Positions 1 to 9,276 are shown, counted from the first letter of the stretch. The stretch is 64,000 nucleotides of DNA from KBS-83 sp051025295 (GCA_051025295.1 JBMGJV010000005.1); one strand, 5' to 3'. A program made the numbers and translations. Notes: a model not told the origin generated them from the letters alone.

Positions 1-1791
1 AAAAAATACCGCATCGCCGTGCTGGCTCGCTCCCGCCCGCACCTCACGATGATTCTCGACCGTCTGCGGCGCGCAGAGATTCCCTTCCGCGGCGTGAAGC
101 TGGACCTGCTGCGCGATCGGCAGGAAATTCTGGACCTGCTCTCGCTGTTGCGTGCGGTGCTGCATCCTGCGGATGCAGTGGCGTGGCTCGCAGTGCTGCG
201 TGCTCCGTGGTGCGGCCTCACGCTGCCAGCGCTCCACACGATTCATGGCGATCTCGAAGGGGCACAGCGCGAGCAGCCCATGCCCGCACTCCTGCGCGAA
301 CGCATCGCGTTGCTCGAGTCGGACGATCAGCAGCGGGCGCTGCATGTGCTCACCACGCTCGAAGCTGCGGCTGCGGCCTACGCATCCGGCGCGCTCGCTG
401 CGTCTCCGGCATCGTTCGCGCTGTGGCTCGAACGCACGTGGCACGCACTCGGCGCGCCGTTCTACATAGACGCGGAGGCGCGTGCCAACACAGAGGCGTT
501 CTTCCGCATGCTGGCGGAGATGCCGCCACACTCCCTCGGCACGCTGGAGGCCTCATTCAACCGCAGGCTGGACACGCTTTACGCGGAGCCGGATCCCAGC
601 GCGAGTGACACCTGCGGCGTGCAGGTGATGACGATCCACAGCGCGAAGGGCCTGGAGTTTGAAGTCGTCCTCGTGCCGGCTTTGCACAAGACCTCGAAGT
701 TCGATGATCCGGCGCTCTTTCAGTGGCTGGTGCGCGAGCAGAACGACAGTCAGGAAGAAGAGCTGCTGCTGGCGCCTATCGGCGCGAAGATCGGCGACAA
801 ACCGGCGCTGTACGGCTGGGTAGGCAAGATGGCGGCGCGGCGGCAGCGCGAAGAGGAGAAGCGGCTGCTCTACGTGGCGTGCTCGCGCGCGATTCGCGAG
901 CTGCACCTGTTCGCGGCGCTCGAGCGCAAAGCAAACGGAGAGCTGTGCGGACTACGGCCGGGCACGCTGCTGAAAGCAGGCTGGGGCGGCCTCGAAGAGC
1001 GCGTTCTGCGCGCTCTCGACTCAGCAGGCGCGACGAGACCGGCCCGCGTGTTCGTCATGCCTGCCAGCACAAATGGCGCGCCGCGCCAGAACGGCATCGT
1101 GTCGAGCATTGCTGCCGCTGCGCCGCGTCAGGTGCTGCACCGGCTGCCGTCCGATGCGATTCCCCATCGTGAGCTGGCGGCCGCGCCATCCGCCCAAGCG
1201 CACGCTGCGGCTCCTTACCCGTTTGCGAGCGGCGGCCGGCTTGCGCGCGTGCAGGGCCTGGTCCTGCATGCACTGCTGGAGCGGGCAGCGCAGGGCGGCA
1301 GCGGCGCGCGGCCGGACTGGTCGCGCCTCGCGCGCCTGCAACTGCGGCAGCATGGCTTGTCGTCAACCATGCAGGCAGAGGCGCTGCGCTTCGTGCTTGC
1401 CGGGATCACGCAAGCGCTGGCGGATGTGCATGGGCGATGGCTGCTCGACACACGTCACAGTGCGTGGAACGAATTTGCGTGGACGTCGTTCGGCGGCGAT
1501 GCCAACCGGCTACTCCGGCAACGTCCGGATCGCGTCTTCCTGGGCGGATTTGCCCCGGGTGAGGCTGGCGCGGAGTATCTCTGGATCGTCGATTACAAGA
1601 CAGGGATGCCGGCAGAGGGCGAGGAGCCGGCCGACTACGTCGCAGCAGCGCGCGAGCAGTATCGTGAGCAGCTCGAAAATTACAGCGCACTGTTACAAAC
1701 TGCGTTGCCTGCGGAGGAAGCCGGACGGCGCGAGCATCGGCTGGCGCTCTACCATCCTCTACTGCCGTGGCTCGACTGGTGGCCCGCCTGA
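1..1791 (+). CDS. UvrD/AddA-like helicase-nuclease, C-terminal part (5' truncated by window)
   Basis: ATP-dependent DNA helicase-nuclease of the RecB/AddA type, which processes double-strand breaks. The reading frame is open from base 1 (KKYRIAVLARSRPHL), so the GTG at 19 is internal and the N-terminal Walker A half lies outside. Visible are superfamily 1 helicase motifs in the second RecA-like domain, TIHSAKGLEFEVVLVPAL and the last motif LLYVACSRAIREL, followed by a C-terminal PD-(D/E)XK nuclease region with RPDRVF and, some 25 residues later, WIVDYKTG. The 596 residues seen are about the C-terminal half of the family's usual length. The stop is one base from the convergent phoU stop. An AddB-like partner would be expected upstream, outside the window. 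AddA versus a single-chain acidobacterial homologue cannot be decided. Confidence 0.85.
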   Translation, partial: KKYRIAVLARSRPHLTMILDRLRRAEIPFRGVKLDLLRDRQEILDLLSLLRAVLHPADAVAWLAVLRAPWCGLTLPALHTIHGDLEGAQREQPMPALLRERIALLESDDQQRALHVLTTLEAAAAAYASGALAASPASFALWLERTWHALGAPFYIDAEARANTEAFFRMLAEMPPHSLGTLEASFNRRLDTLYAEPDPSASDTCGVQVMTIHSAKGLEFEVVLVPALHKTSKFDDPALFQWLVREQNDSQEEELLLAPIGAKIGDKPALYGWVGKMAARRQREEEKRLLYVACSRAIRELHLFAALERKANGELCGLRPGTLLKAGWGGLEERVLRALDSAGATRPARVFVMPASTNGAPRQNGIVSSIAAAAPRQVLHRLPSDAIPHRELAAAPSAQAHAAAPYPFASGGRLARVQGLVLHALLERAAQGGSGARPDWSRLARLQLRQHGLSSTMQAEALRFVLAGITQALADVHGRWLLDTRHSAWNEFAWTSFGGDANRLLRQRPDRVFLGGFAPGEAGAEYLWIVDYKTGMPAEGEEPADYVAAAREQYREQLENYSALLQTALPAEEAGRREHRLALYHPLLPWLDWWPA

Positions 1792-1792
1792 G

Positions 1793-2455
1793 TTAGAGTG
1801 CGCTCTGGTGGTGGCGCACATCCGCGCCGCGAATCCAGAAGATGACGTCCTCGGCGATGTTGGTTGCGTGGTCGGCAACGCGCTCCAGGTTGCGCGCGAT
1901 GACCAGCGCATTCAGTGCCTGCGGCGTCAACGATGGCTGCTCCTTGATCAGTGTGGACAGCGAGTAGTACGCGCCCTCGTTGATCTTGTCGACCTGGTCA
2001 TCCATGCGCAGCACTGATTCCGCCATCTCGGCGTCACCTTCGATGAAGGACTGCAGCGCCTTACGCACCATGGAAGACGCAAGCGAAGCCATGTGCGGAA
2101 TGTCGACGGGCAGTTCGGCGGAGGCGAAGGCCTTGAGGTCGCTCACCCGCTCGGCGATGTTGACCGCCTGGTCGCCGACGCGCTCGAGATCGGCGTTGAT
2201 CTTGATGACCGCGAGGATAAAGCGCAGGTCGATGGCCATCGGCTGCTCCATCGCGAGCAGATCGAGCGCCATCTGGTCGATCTCACGCTCCAGCCGGTTG
2301 ATCGCCAGCTCGCCGCGCATGACGAGGTCGCAGATGGAGACGTCGCGCACACGATAGGCTTCGATCGCACGCTGGATGGCCTGTTCGGCCATACCCGCCA
2401 TGACGAGCAGCTTCTCCTTGAGTGCGTCCAGGCTTTGATGGAAGCGGATACGCAT
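1793..2455 (-). CDS. phoU: PhoU, phosphate signalling/transport regulator
   Basis: Cytoplasmic helical protein of 220 residues, the usual PhoU length, made of two PhoU repeats (about residues 15-100 and 115-210). Each repeat carries the family's acidic metal-binding helix, seen as EREIDQMALDLLAMEQPM and RNLERVADHATNIAEDV. PhoU links the Pst transporter to the PhoR kinase and silences the Pho response when phosphate is plentiful. It is the last gene of the phoB-phoR-pstSCAB-phoU array; its ATG overlaps the end of pstB (shared base 2455), so the two are probably translationally coupled. Confidence 0.95.
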   Translation of the reverse strand: MRIRFHQSLDALKEKLLVMAGMAEQAIQRAIEAYRVRDVSICDLVMRGELAINRLEREIDQMALDLLAMEQPMAIDLRFILAVIKINADLERVGDQAVNIAERVSDLKAFASAELPVDIPHMASLASSMVRKALQSFIEGDAEMAESVLRMDDQVDKINEGAYYSLSTLIKEQPSLTPQALNALVIARNLERVADHATNIAEDVIFWIRGADVRHHQSAL

Positions 2456-3213
2456 CAGCCGAACCGCCCCGTGATGTAGTCCTCCGTGCGCTTGTCACGG
2501 GGGTTGGTGAAGATTTTGTGGGTCGAGTCGAACTCAACCAGCTTGCCGGTCAGGAAGAAGCCGGTGGTTTCGGCGACGCGCGCGGCCTGCTGCATGTTGT
2601 GCGTCACGATCACGATCGTGTACTGCGACTTGAGCTCGAAGATGAGGTCTTCAATCTTCGCGGTCGAGACCGGATCGAGCGCCGAGGCGGGCTCGTCCAT
2701 CAGCAGCACTTCCGGATCGACTGCCAGCGCGCGGGCAATGCAGAGCCGCTGCTGCTGACCACCGGAGAGGCTGGCTCCGGATTTCTTCTTGAGGTCATCC
2801 TTGACCTCCTCCCACAGCGCGGACTGGCGCAGTGACCGCTCGACCACTTCATCGAGCACGCGGCGATTGCGGAAGCCATTCAGCTTGAGCCCCGAAGCAA
2901 CGTTGTCGTAGATCGACATCGTGGGAAACGGATTCGGCCGCTGGAAGACCATGCCGACGCGGCGACGAATCTCGACCGGCGACGCTTCGGCATAGATGTC
3001 GACGTCGTTGATCAGAACCTTGCCCGTCGCTCGCGCGGCCGGGATGGTTTCATGCATGCGGTTAAGGCAACGCACAAAGGTCGACTTGCCACAGCCCGAG
3101 GGACCGATGAGCGCCGTCGCGTGGTTCGCCGGGATGTTGAGCTGAATGTCGTGAAGGGTGTGGTTCGTTCCGTACCACGCATTCAGATCGCTGACTGCAA
3201 TGCCAACGCCCAA
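2455..3213 (-). CDS. pstB: PstB, phosphate ABC transporter ATPase
   Basis: ATP-binding subunit of the high-affinity phosphate importer, acting at the inner face of the membrane with PstA and PstC. Walker A GPSGCGKST is at residues 37-45, the ABC signature is SLSGGQQQRL, and Walker B reads VLLMDEPAS followed by the switch histidine in IVTHNM. At 252 residues it is full length. The start is a TTG at 3213, one base after the pstA stop, with a GGGAG element just upstream; no ATG fits in this frame near the conserved N-terminus. It lies between pstA and phoU in the same operon. Confidence 0.95.
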   Translation of the reverse strand: MGVGIAVSDLNAWYGTNHTLHDIQLNIPANHATALIGPSGCGKSTFVRCLNRMHETIPAARATGKVLINDVDIYAEASPVEIRRRVGMVFQRPNPFPTMSIYDNVASGLKLNGFRNRRVLDEVVERSLRQSALWEEVKDDLKKKSGASLSGGQQQRLCIARALAVDPEVLLMDEPASALDPVSTAKIEDLIFELKSQYTIVIVTHNMQQAARVAETTGFFLTGKLVEFDSTHKIFTNPRDKRTEDYITGRFG

Positions 3214-3214
3214 G

Positions 3215-4105
3215 CTAGCTAGCTCCCTTCAATGTGCCGCGGCTCACAACATAACGCACCAGTGCGACAGAGACGATAATCAGCGCGATCAGCACCAGGG
3301 CGCCTGCCCAGGCCAACCGATGCCACTCGTCGTAGGGGGAGACGGCATAGATAAAGATCTGCAGGGGCAGCGCAGCGATCGGCTCGTTCAGGCTGGTGCT
3401 GCGAAAGGCGTTGCCGAATGCGGTGAACAGGAGCGGCGCCGTTTCACCGGCAACGCGGGCGAACGCCAGCATGCAGCCGGTCACAATGCCGGCCGAGGCG
3501 GTGCGCAGCGTGATTGTCAGCGTGGAGCGCCATGAGGGCACACCCAGGCCGAGCGCGGCTTCGCGAATGGAATGCGGCACCAGCCGCAGCATCTCTTCGC
3601 TGGTGCGGGTCACGGTCGGCACCATCATGATGCCCAGCACAACGCCGCCGGCGAGCGCTGAAAAGTGCTTCTGCGGCAGGACGATCAGGGCGTAGACCGC
3701 GATGCCCATGACGATCGAGGGCACGCCGTTCAGCACGTCCGCGGTGAAGCGGACGATGTTCCCCATCCGCGATGTGCCGCCGTACTCTGCGAGATAGATG
3801 CCGGCGCCGATCCCGAGTGGGATACCGATGAGGCTCGCGATGCCGAGCACCACGCCCGAGCCGACGATGGCATTCTCCATGCCGCCGCCCTTTTCGCCGA
3901 CCGGCACAGGAATCTTGGTGAAGAAGTCCCAGTTGAGTGAGCTGACGCCCTGCTTCAGGAGGTAGAACAGGATCGCGATCAGTGGCGTGATGACGACGAT
4001 CGTCGCGGTAACCGCGAGCACCGCGACGATGCCGCTCGAGATGCGCCGGCGCACAACATTGGTGCGGGAAGCACGAAGCGGAGGACGAATGACGCTGGTA
4101 GCCAT
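3215..4105 (-). CDS. pstA: PstA, phosphate ABC transporter permease
   Basis: Inner-membrane permease subunit of the Pst phosphate importer, 296 residues with about six membrane spans. The first span is AVLAVTATIVVITPLIAIL, and the cytoplasmic coupling loop is TSEEMLRLVPHSIREAALGLG, with the EAALGLG signature of ABC importers. I chose the ATG at 4105 (MATSVIRPP), which overlaps the pstC stop as TGATG. The frame stays open upstream to 4162, but that stretch lies inside pstC. Coupling to pstC and pstB indicates one mRNA. Confidence 0.93.
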   Translation of the reverse strand: MATSVIRPPLRASRTNVVRRRISSGIVAVLAVTATIVVITPLIAILFYLLKQGVSSLNWDFFTKIPVPVGEKGGGMENAIVGSGVVLGIASLIGIPLGIGAGIYLAEYGGTSRMGNIVRFTADVLNGVPSIVMGIAVYALIVLPQKHFSALAGGVVLGIMMVPTVTRTSEEMLRLVPHSIREAALGLGVPSWRSTLTITLRTASAGIVTGCMLAFARVAGETAPLLFTAFGNAFRSTSLNEPIAALPLQIFIYAVSPYDEWHRLAWAGALVLIALIIVSVALVRYVVSRGTLKGAS

Positions 4106-5157
4106 CAGGCAGCCCTCGCCGGCGCGCCGCGTGTCACGGCCCAGACCAGCAGACGCGCGCACGCGTTCACCACGATGGTGACCAGGAAGAGCGCAAGGCC
4201 GATCTCAATCAGCGCGCTCAGGTACATGTCGTCGGTGGCCTCACTGAACTCGTTCGCCAGCACGCTGGCCATGGTGTAACCGGGCGCGAGCAGCGACTTC
4301 GCGATCTCTGGCCGGTTGCCGATCACCATCGTGACCGCCATCGTCTCGCCCAGGGCGCGGCCAAGGCCCAGAATCACGGCGCCGACGATGCCGATGCGCG
4401 CGTTGCGCAACACGCCGATGCGGATCATCTCCCACCGCGTCGCGCCGAGCGCAAGCACTGCCTCACGCTGCACCATGGGCACAGAGAGCATCACTTCACG
4501 CGTGAGCGAGGAAATGATCGGCAGGATCATGATGGCCACGATGACGCCCGCGGAGAGCATGCTGTAGCCGGCATTGGGCGGCGAGAAGAACCCGGTCCAG
4601 CCGAGAAGCGCCATCAGCTTCGGATTCACGTCGTCGCGCAGGATCGGAATCAGTACGAAGATGGCCCACAGGCCGTAGACGACGCTTGGGATCGCAGCGA
4701 GCAGCTCGGTCAGGAACGAGAGCGGGGCGCGCAGCCAGCGCGGGCACATCTCTGTCAGGAAGATAGCGACGCCGAGCGCGAACGGCACAGAGATCAGCAG
4801 CCCGAGAAACGACGAGACCAGGGTGCCGTAGATGAAGGGCCAGGCGCCGAAGTTGCCGTTGACCGGATCCCAGGCCGAGCGGAAGAAGAAGCCGAGTCCG
4901 AACTTCGAGAGCGTCAGGTGCGAGCGCGACACCAGCTCGTACGCGATCAGGCCGACGATCGCGAAGATGCTGAGGGCGCAGAGCAGAACGATGGCGTGAA
5001 ACGCACGATCCCCCGCGCCAGAGCCGCTACGACCGCGCAAGAACTTGCGAACGATCGAGGGTTCGCTCGGCGGGACGGGTGGTGTGTTCGCGACGAGCCC
5101 GGGACTCGGAATTCTGGGGGGCTGCGTCAACGCAGGTACCTGTGTTTTTTCGGCCAC
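4105..5157 (-). CDS. pstC: PstC, phosphate ABC transporter permease
   Basis: Second inner-membrane permease of the Pst system, 350 residues, with a roughly 60-residue cytoplasmic N-terminal tail rich in proline and then six spans beginning FHAIVLLCALSIFAIVGLI. The coupling loop SVPMVQREAVLALGATRWEM carries the EAxxxLG signature. It pairs with PstA. The gap to pstS (159 bases) holds a stem-loop followed by a T-rich stretch, which would reduce read-through from pstS into this gene. Confidence 0.94.
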   Translation of the reverse strand: MAEKTQVPALTQPPRIPSPGLVANTPPVPPSEPSIVRKFLRGRSGSGAGDRAFHAIVLLCALSIFAIVGLIAYELVSRSHLTLSKFGLGFFFRSAWDPVNGNFGAWPFIYGTLVSSFLGLLISVPFALGVAIFLTEMCPRWLRAPLSFLTELLAAIPSVVYGLWAIFVLIPILRDDVNPKLMALLGWTGFFSPPNAGYSMLSAGVIVAIMILPIISSLTREVMLSVPMVQREAVLALGATRWEMIRIGVLRNARIGIVGAVILGLGRALGETMAVTMVIGNRPEIAKSLLAPGYTMASVLANEFSEATDDMYLSALIEIGLALFLVTIVVNACARLLVWAVTRGAPARAA

Positions 5158-5259
5158 TCGAAAAGAGGCTACCCGGACTGAATGAACAGAAGATGAAAGG
5201 ACTTACGGGCACATCGTAACGCAAACGAAGCGGCCGCCGATTTGCACCGGGAAGAAAAG

Positions 5260-5282
5260 AGAGGCGCCAGGGAGGCGCCTCT
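5260..5282 (-). terminator. Stem-loop after pstS, probable attenuating terminator
   Basis: A perfect 8-bp inverted repeat, GAGGCGCC and GGCGCCTC, with a 5-base loop, extended by one A-T pair. On the minus strand it is followed by TCTTTTCTTC. It lies 34 bases beyond the pstS stop and before pstC. A partial terminator here would let the periplasmic binding protein be made in excess over the membrane subunits, as in many solute-binding-protein operons; that role is inferred. Confidence 0.6.
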
Positions 5283-5316
5283 TGCGGAAAGATTGCGGTG
5301 GATCAGGGGCCCGAAG

Positions 5317-6324
5317 CTATTTCAGCTGGTTGATGGACGCCTTCACCTTGGTGACCACGCCGGCCGGGAGTGGCGCGTAATTGAGTGATGACGCTTCGCT
5401 CTCGTGCTCGAGCATCCAGCTCAGGAAGTCCTTGATGACCTTGCCCTTGGCCGCGTCCGCCGCCGGAGTCGGGACCAGTAGCCAGGTAAAGCTCGAGATC
5501 GGGTAGGCGTCCTTGCCCGGGGCATTCGTGATGGAGACGCGGTAGTCTGCCGGCATCTGCTTCACGCTGGCCGCAGCCGCGGTCACGTTGTCGATCGTGG
5601 GAGCCGGATAGGCGCCTGCGGAGTTCTTCACCAGGCCGGTCTCGATCTTGTTCTGAAGCGCGTAGATCAGCTCAACGTAGCCGATCGCGCCAGGCGTCTG
5701 CCGCACAATGCCGGCCACACCCTCGTTGCCCTTGCCGCCCAGGCCACGGGGCCAGCTCGGCGAGGTGCCCTTGCCGGGACCGTTCTTCCAGCTATCACTG
5801 ACCTTCGAAAGGTAGTCGGTGAAGATGTAGGTCGTGCCGCTGCCGTCAGAGCGATGCACGACGAAGATCTCGCTGCTCGGCAGCTTGGCGCCGGGGTTTT
5901 CCTTCTCGATGCGCGGATCGTTCCAGGTGGTGATCTTGCCGAGGTAGATGTCAGCCAGCACGTCCGGTGGGAACTTCAGTCCACCCGGTACGCCCTGCAG
6001 GTTGTAAATCGGCACCACTGCGCCAAGCACTGTCGGGATGTGCTGGATCTTCACCTTGGAGGAGGCGATCTGCTCATCCGTCATCGGGCCGTCAGTGGCG
6101 CCGAAGTCGACCGTGCCAGCGGTCACCTGGCGGATGCCCGCGCCGGAACCGATCGGCTGATAGTTGATCTGCACACCGTTATGGCTGGCGCTGTACTCGC
6201 TGAACCACTTGGAATAGATCGGATTCGGAAATGTCGCGCCTGCGCCGTTCAGCTTCTGTGCATGCGCCACACCTGCCGACGCACAAATGCACAAAGCCGC
6301 CGCTGCAGCTAGAAAAGATTTCAC
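5317..6324 (-). CDS. pstS: PstS, periplasmic phosphate-binding protein
   Basis: Substrate-binding protein of the Pst importer, 335 residues. A signal peptide occupies about residues 1-22 with predicted cleavage after VAHA. The mature start KLNGAGATFPNPIYSKW is the PstS hallmark, and phosphate-site loops are seen as GSGAGIRQV, DFGATDGPM and HRSDGSGTTYIF. The start is a GTG at 6324 with GAGGGGG about ten bases upstream. It lies between phoR and pstC. No lipobox cysteine is present, so it should be soluble in the periplasm. Confidence 0.96.
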   Translation of the reverse strand: MKSFLAAAAALCICASAGVAHAQKLNGAGATFPNPIYSKWFSEYSASHNGVQINYQPIGSGAGIRQVTAGTVDFGATDGPMTDEQIASSKVKIQHIPTVLGAVVPIYNLQGVPGGLKFPPDVLADIYLGKITTWNDPRIEKENPGAKLPSSEIFVVHRSDGSGTTYIFTDYLSKVSDSWKNGPGKGTSPSWPRGLGGKGNEGVAGIVRQTPGAIGYVELIYALQNKIETGLVKNSAGAYPAPTIDNVTAAAASVKQMPADYRVSITNAPGKDAYPISSFTWLLVPTPAADAAKGKVIKDFLSWMLEHESEASSLNYAPLPAGVVTKVKASINQLK

Positions 6325-6373
6325 TTAGGTCTGCCCCCTCGGAATAGTTGCCGCCACAATTCTTCCGGGCCCT

Positions 6374-6401
6374 CGTGAACGTCCGTTTACACAGACGTGA
6401 A
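6374..6401 (-). promoter_or_regulatory. Candidate Pho-box-like direct repeat upstream of pstS
   Basis: Read on the minus strand, TTCACG, GTAAAC and TTCACG occur at exact 11-base intervals (6396-6401, 6385-6390, 6374-6379). PhoB boxes are direct repeats with an 11-base period, and this lies in the 98-base gap in front of pstS, so it is a reasonable PhoB site. The units do not match the enterobacterial CTGTCAT consensus, and the middle unit is degenerate. Confidence 0.35.
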
Positions 6402-6422
6402 AAACCCGAGAATGCCGCCGGC

Positions 6423-8258
6423 TTAGATGGCTGCGCTGTGGGGGGTCTCCACTTGCTGCGTCGTGAGGTAGCGATCCGCAACAGGCAGTGTGAACAGGAA
6501 GGTGGCGCCGTGGCCAAGCTCGCTTTCGACACGAATGTCGCCGCCGTGGACGTTGACTATATGTCGCGCAATCGACAGACCCAGCCCGGTGCCGCCCGAC
6601 TCACGCGAGCGCGCCTTGTCTGCCCGATAGAAGCGTTCGAAAATGCGTCGCTGGTGTTCGAACGGCACCCCGGGCCCGAAGTCCTGGACATAGAACTCGA
6701 CGCGGTCGTCGCGCCGGTGGGCCCCAAGGCGCAAGCGGCCTCCGCTGCGTCCGTACTTGGTTGCGTTCTCGACCAGGTTGCCGAAGACCTGCTGGAGCGC
6801 ATCCGGATCGGCCAGGACGCTGTCGTTCACCGTCTCGCCGATCTCCATCTCCATGCCTGCGTCCTGCACGACCGGGGCGAGTGAGTCCGCGGCGTCCCGC
6901 ACCAGCGCACTGGCCCGGAGTGGCTGCAGGCTGAGTTTGAAGTCCGCCGACTCGACCTGCGCCAAGGTCAGCAGGTCTTCCGTCAGGCGGTTCATGCGTC
7001 CGGCGTTCTTGAGGATGATGCCGAGAAACTCGCGCGCGATCGGGTCGAGCTGCTCCAGGTCAAGCAGGGCCTCGACGTAGCCGGAGATCGACGTCAGCGG
7101 GGTGCGCAGTTCGTGCGACACGTTGGCGACAAAGTCGCGGCGGGTGGTCTCCGCGCGCTCGATCTCGGTGATGTCCGACAGCACGCAAACCGCGCCACCG
7201 CCCGGCATGGGCGCGGCGTGCACTTCAAAGACCCGCCCCGGCGCAACGGCGGCGGCCCGCGCGCGAGCCGCTGTGTGTTCGCGCAATGCGGTTGTGACGC
7301 AGACCAGCACATCGGGATCACGCACGGTGTGGACCAGGGCTCGCCCCTCGCGAATGGGCTGCTGGGTGAGCCGCGTGATCGAGGCATTCGACCAGATGAC
7401 CAGCCCCGTCTCGCTGACGGCGATGACCCCCTCCTGCATGCTGTCGAGCAGCGCTGTCAGGTCGCGGCGGCTGCTCTCGAGCGAGTGAAAGGTGGTCTCC
7501 AACCGGCTGGCGGTGGTGTCGAGCGCGCGGGCGACCACGGCGATCTCGTCGCGATCTGCTTCATCGATGCGCGCGGCCAGGTCGCCCGCGGCGATCCTCT
7601 CCGCAAAGGCGACGATGCGGCTCATACGGTTGGCCACGCGCTGTGCCATGGCCGCCGCCAGCAGTGTTGCCAGCAGCAGCGACACCAGGGACGCAAGCAG
7701 AATGTCCCGGCGCAGAAGGTGCAGCTTGCCCTGGATCTCTGCCAGGGGGTAGCCCATGCGGACAATCACGTCACCCTGCCGAACGCCGAGAAAAAGGGTG
7801 GCGAAACGAACGTCGCGCGCGACCCCGTCATGGTTACGCAGTGCGGCGACTCCGGGCACGGCATCCAACGCCTCATGTTCCCCGGAGTCGCCCGAACCAG
7901 CGTAGAGCGTTCCGTCGGCCGAGAACACGGCGATACGGGCATGCGACGCGGCGGAGGTGGCCGAGAGCAGCTGGGTCATCGCATCCGATGGCGCTGCTGT
8001 GGCGGGAACGCCGCTCGCGGCGCTCTGCCCTGTGTGGATCTGGCCCGAGTGACTGGGCCCCGGGTGACTGGTCACCGGATGAAGCTCTGTCGAGAACTGT
8101 GCGGCCAGGAAGCGCGCCTCACCCGTGAGCGCCTGCTCCACCTGCTCGCGCAGTGCATGATCGACGATCCTGCGGATCGAGAAGTCCAGGACCGCGGTGC
8201 AGATGGTCAGGACCAGCACGAAGGAGAAGAGCAGTTTCGAAAAGACGCTTCCGGTCAT
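6423..8258 (-). CDS. phoR: PhoR-type membrane sensor histidine kinase
   Basis: Histidine kinase that phosphorylates PhoB under phosphate limitation; 611 residues. N-terminal membrane span (residues 7-27), a periplasmic stretch of about 160 residues, a second span (DILLASLVSLLLATLLAAAMA), HAMP linker, a PAS-like domain (about 265-365), HisKA with the phospho-acceptor His382 in NVSHELRTPL, and HATPase with N box NLVENATKYG, G1 DFGPGVP and G2 GGTGLGLSI. The periplasmic region is longer than in E. coli PhoR, which has almost none, and resembles Gram-positive PhoR layouts. Assignment rests on its place between phoB and pstS. Confidence 0.9.
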   Translation of the reverse strand: MTGSVFSKLLFSFVLVLTICTAVLDFSIRRIVDHALREQVEQALTGEARFLAAQFSTELHPVTSHPGPSHSGQIHTGQSAASGVPATAAPSDAMTQLLSATSAASHARIAVFSADGTLYAGSGDSGEHEALDAVPGVAALRNHDGVARDVRFATLFLGVRQGDVIVRMGYPLAEIQGKLHLLRRDILLASLVSLLLATLLAAAMAQRVANRMSRIVAFAERIAAGDLAARIDEADRDEIAVVARALDTTASRLETTFHSLESSRRDLTALLDSMQEGVIAVSETGLVIWSNASITRLTQQPIREGRALVHTVRDPDVLVCVTTALREHTAARARAAAVAPGRVFEVHAAPMPGGGAVCVLSDITEIERAETTRRDFVANVSHELRTPLTSISGYVEALLDLEQLDPIAREFLGIILKNAGRMNRLTEDLLTLAQVESADFKLSLQPLRASALVRDAADSLAPVVQDAGMEMEIGETVNDSVLADPDALQQVFGNLVENATKYGRSGGRLRLGAHRRDDRVEFYVQDFGPGVPFEHQRRIFERFYRADKARSRESGGTGLGLSIARHIVNVHGGDIRVESELGHGATFLFTLPVADRYLTTQQVETPHSAAI

Positions 8259-8357
8259 GCCCCGGCTCCCGGGCGGCAGACTGCGCGGCCGTCTTCAGGC
8301 GCGCGATGGCAAACGGATCGAACCGAGCCGCAGCAAACGCCCCCGACCTGTGCCGCT

Positions 8358-9056
8358 CTAGCTGGCTTTGGGCATCTCAAAGCGATACCCCGCACCGCGC
8401 ACCGTCTTCAGATAGCGCGGGTTCTCCGGATCGCTCTCGATCTTCTCACGGATGCGCCGGACGTAAACATCGACAGAACGCGGCGTGACGAAGCGGGCAT
8501 CGCCCCACACCGCATCGAGAAGATGGTCGCGGCTGAAGACGCGCCCCGGGTGGCGGGCCAGGTAGTCAAGCAGCCGGAACTCGGTCGCGGTCGTGGTGGT
8601 CAGTTCCCCGCGGACTTTGAGCTGCATCGCATTCGCGTCAATGATGACTTCTTCGAAGCTGATGATCGACGGAGTCGACGGGCGCTCGAACCGGCGCAGC
8701 ACCGCTTTGACCCTGGCGACCAGTTCGCGCATGGCGAATGGCTTGGTGATGTAGTCGTCCGCCCCCAGCTCGAGGCCGAGGACGCGGTCGTTCTCACTGG
8801 CGCGCGCGGTAACGAAAATGATGGGCACGGTGCTGAGTCCGGGGTGCGCGCGCAGGCGCCGGCATACGTCGAGACCGTCGCCCCCCGGCACCATGATGTC
8901 CAGCAGAAACAGTGCAGGTGCCTGGCGCTCCGCATCGGGCAGCAGGTTGGTGGGCGTGGAGAAGGTGCGGACGCCAAAGCCGGCGGCCTCCAATTGATGC
9001 TGCACCAGGCGGGAGATATCCGGATCGTCTTCGAGTACGAAAATGGTCTGGCTCAA
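8358..9056 (-). CDS. phoB: PhoB-type response regulator (OmpR family)
   Basis: DNA-binding response regulator of 232 residues, first gene of the phosphate array. The receiver domain (1-120) has the acidic pair ED at 9-10, the phospho-acceptor Asp53 in LLDIMVPGGDG, and the conserved Lys in YITKPFAMREL. The C-terminal winged helix (about 133-230) shows the OmpR/PhoB pattern TEFRLLDYLARHPGRVFSR and RSVDVYVRRIREKI. It should activate pstS and its own operon once phosphorylated by the neighbouring PhoR. Confidence 0.92.
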   Translation of the reverse strand: MSQTIFVLEDDPDISRLVQHQLEAAGFGVRTFSTPTNLLPDAERQAPALFLLDIMVPGGDGLDVCRRLRAHPGLSTVPIIFVTARASENDRVLGLELGADDYITKPFAMRELVARVKAVLRRFERPSTPSIISFEEVIIDANAMQLKVRGELTTTTATEFRLLDYLARHPGRVFSRDHLLDAVWGDARFVTPRSVDVYVRRIREKIESDPENPRYLKTVRGAGYRFEMPKAS

Positions 9057-9218
9057 GAACTGTCCTTACAGCAAGATACCGGACGCAATCAGCCGTCTGG
9101 CGTGCCCCGCCCAGAGTACCCGATCCGCCCCGACACAATGCGAAAGGACGATGAATCGGCGGCCCTGTGTCCGTGCCCGGACTGGTACAGAAGTCGCAGA
9201 TGAAGAACAAATGGCGAA

Positions 9219-9227
9219 TGCTATACT
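9219..9227 (+). promoter_or_regulatory. Probable extended -10 promoter for the response regulator/kinase pair
   Basis: TGCTATACT matches an extended -10 element (TGnTATAAT). There is no good -35, as is usual for this class. A transcript from about 9234 would have a leader of about 40 bases before the GTG at 9277, which has GAGG at 9267-9270. Confidence 0.45.
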
Positions 9228-9276
9228 CCGCAAACTAGATGACGGTTCGCAGCCTGAACCGACGACGAGGTCCCAT

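Noticed and set aside
1073..2017. 314-codon plus-strand frame across the end of the helicase-nuclease gene and phoU
   Set aside because: Arg/Cys-rich shadow spanning two well-supported genes.
9060..9071. CTGTCCTTACAG near the phoB start as half of a Pho box
   Set aside because: It is a short palindrome rather than a direct repeat with 11-base period and lies at the start codon.
7113..9203. 696-codon open frame on the plus strand opposite phoR and phoB
   Set aside because: No protein motif; composition is that of the antisense strand of GC-rich genes. phoR and phoB carry complete conserved domains on the other strand.
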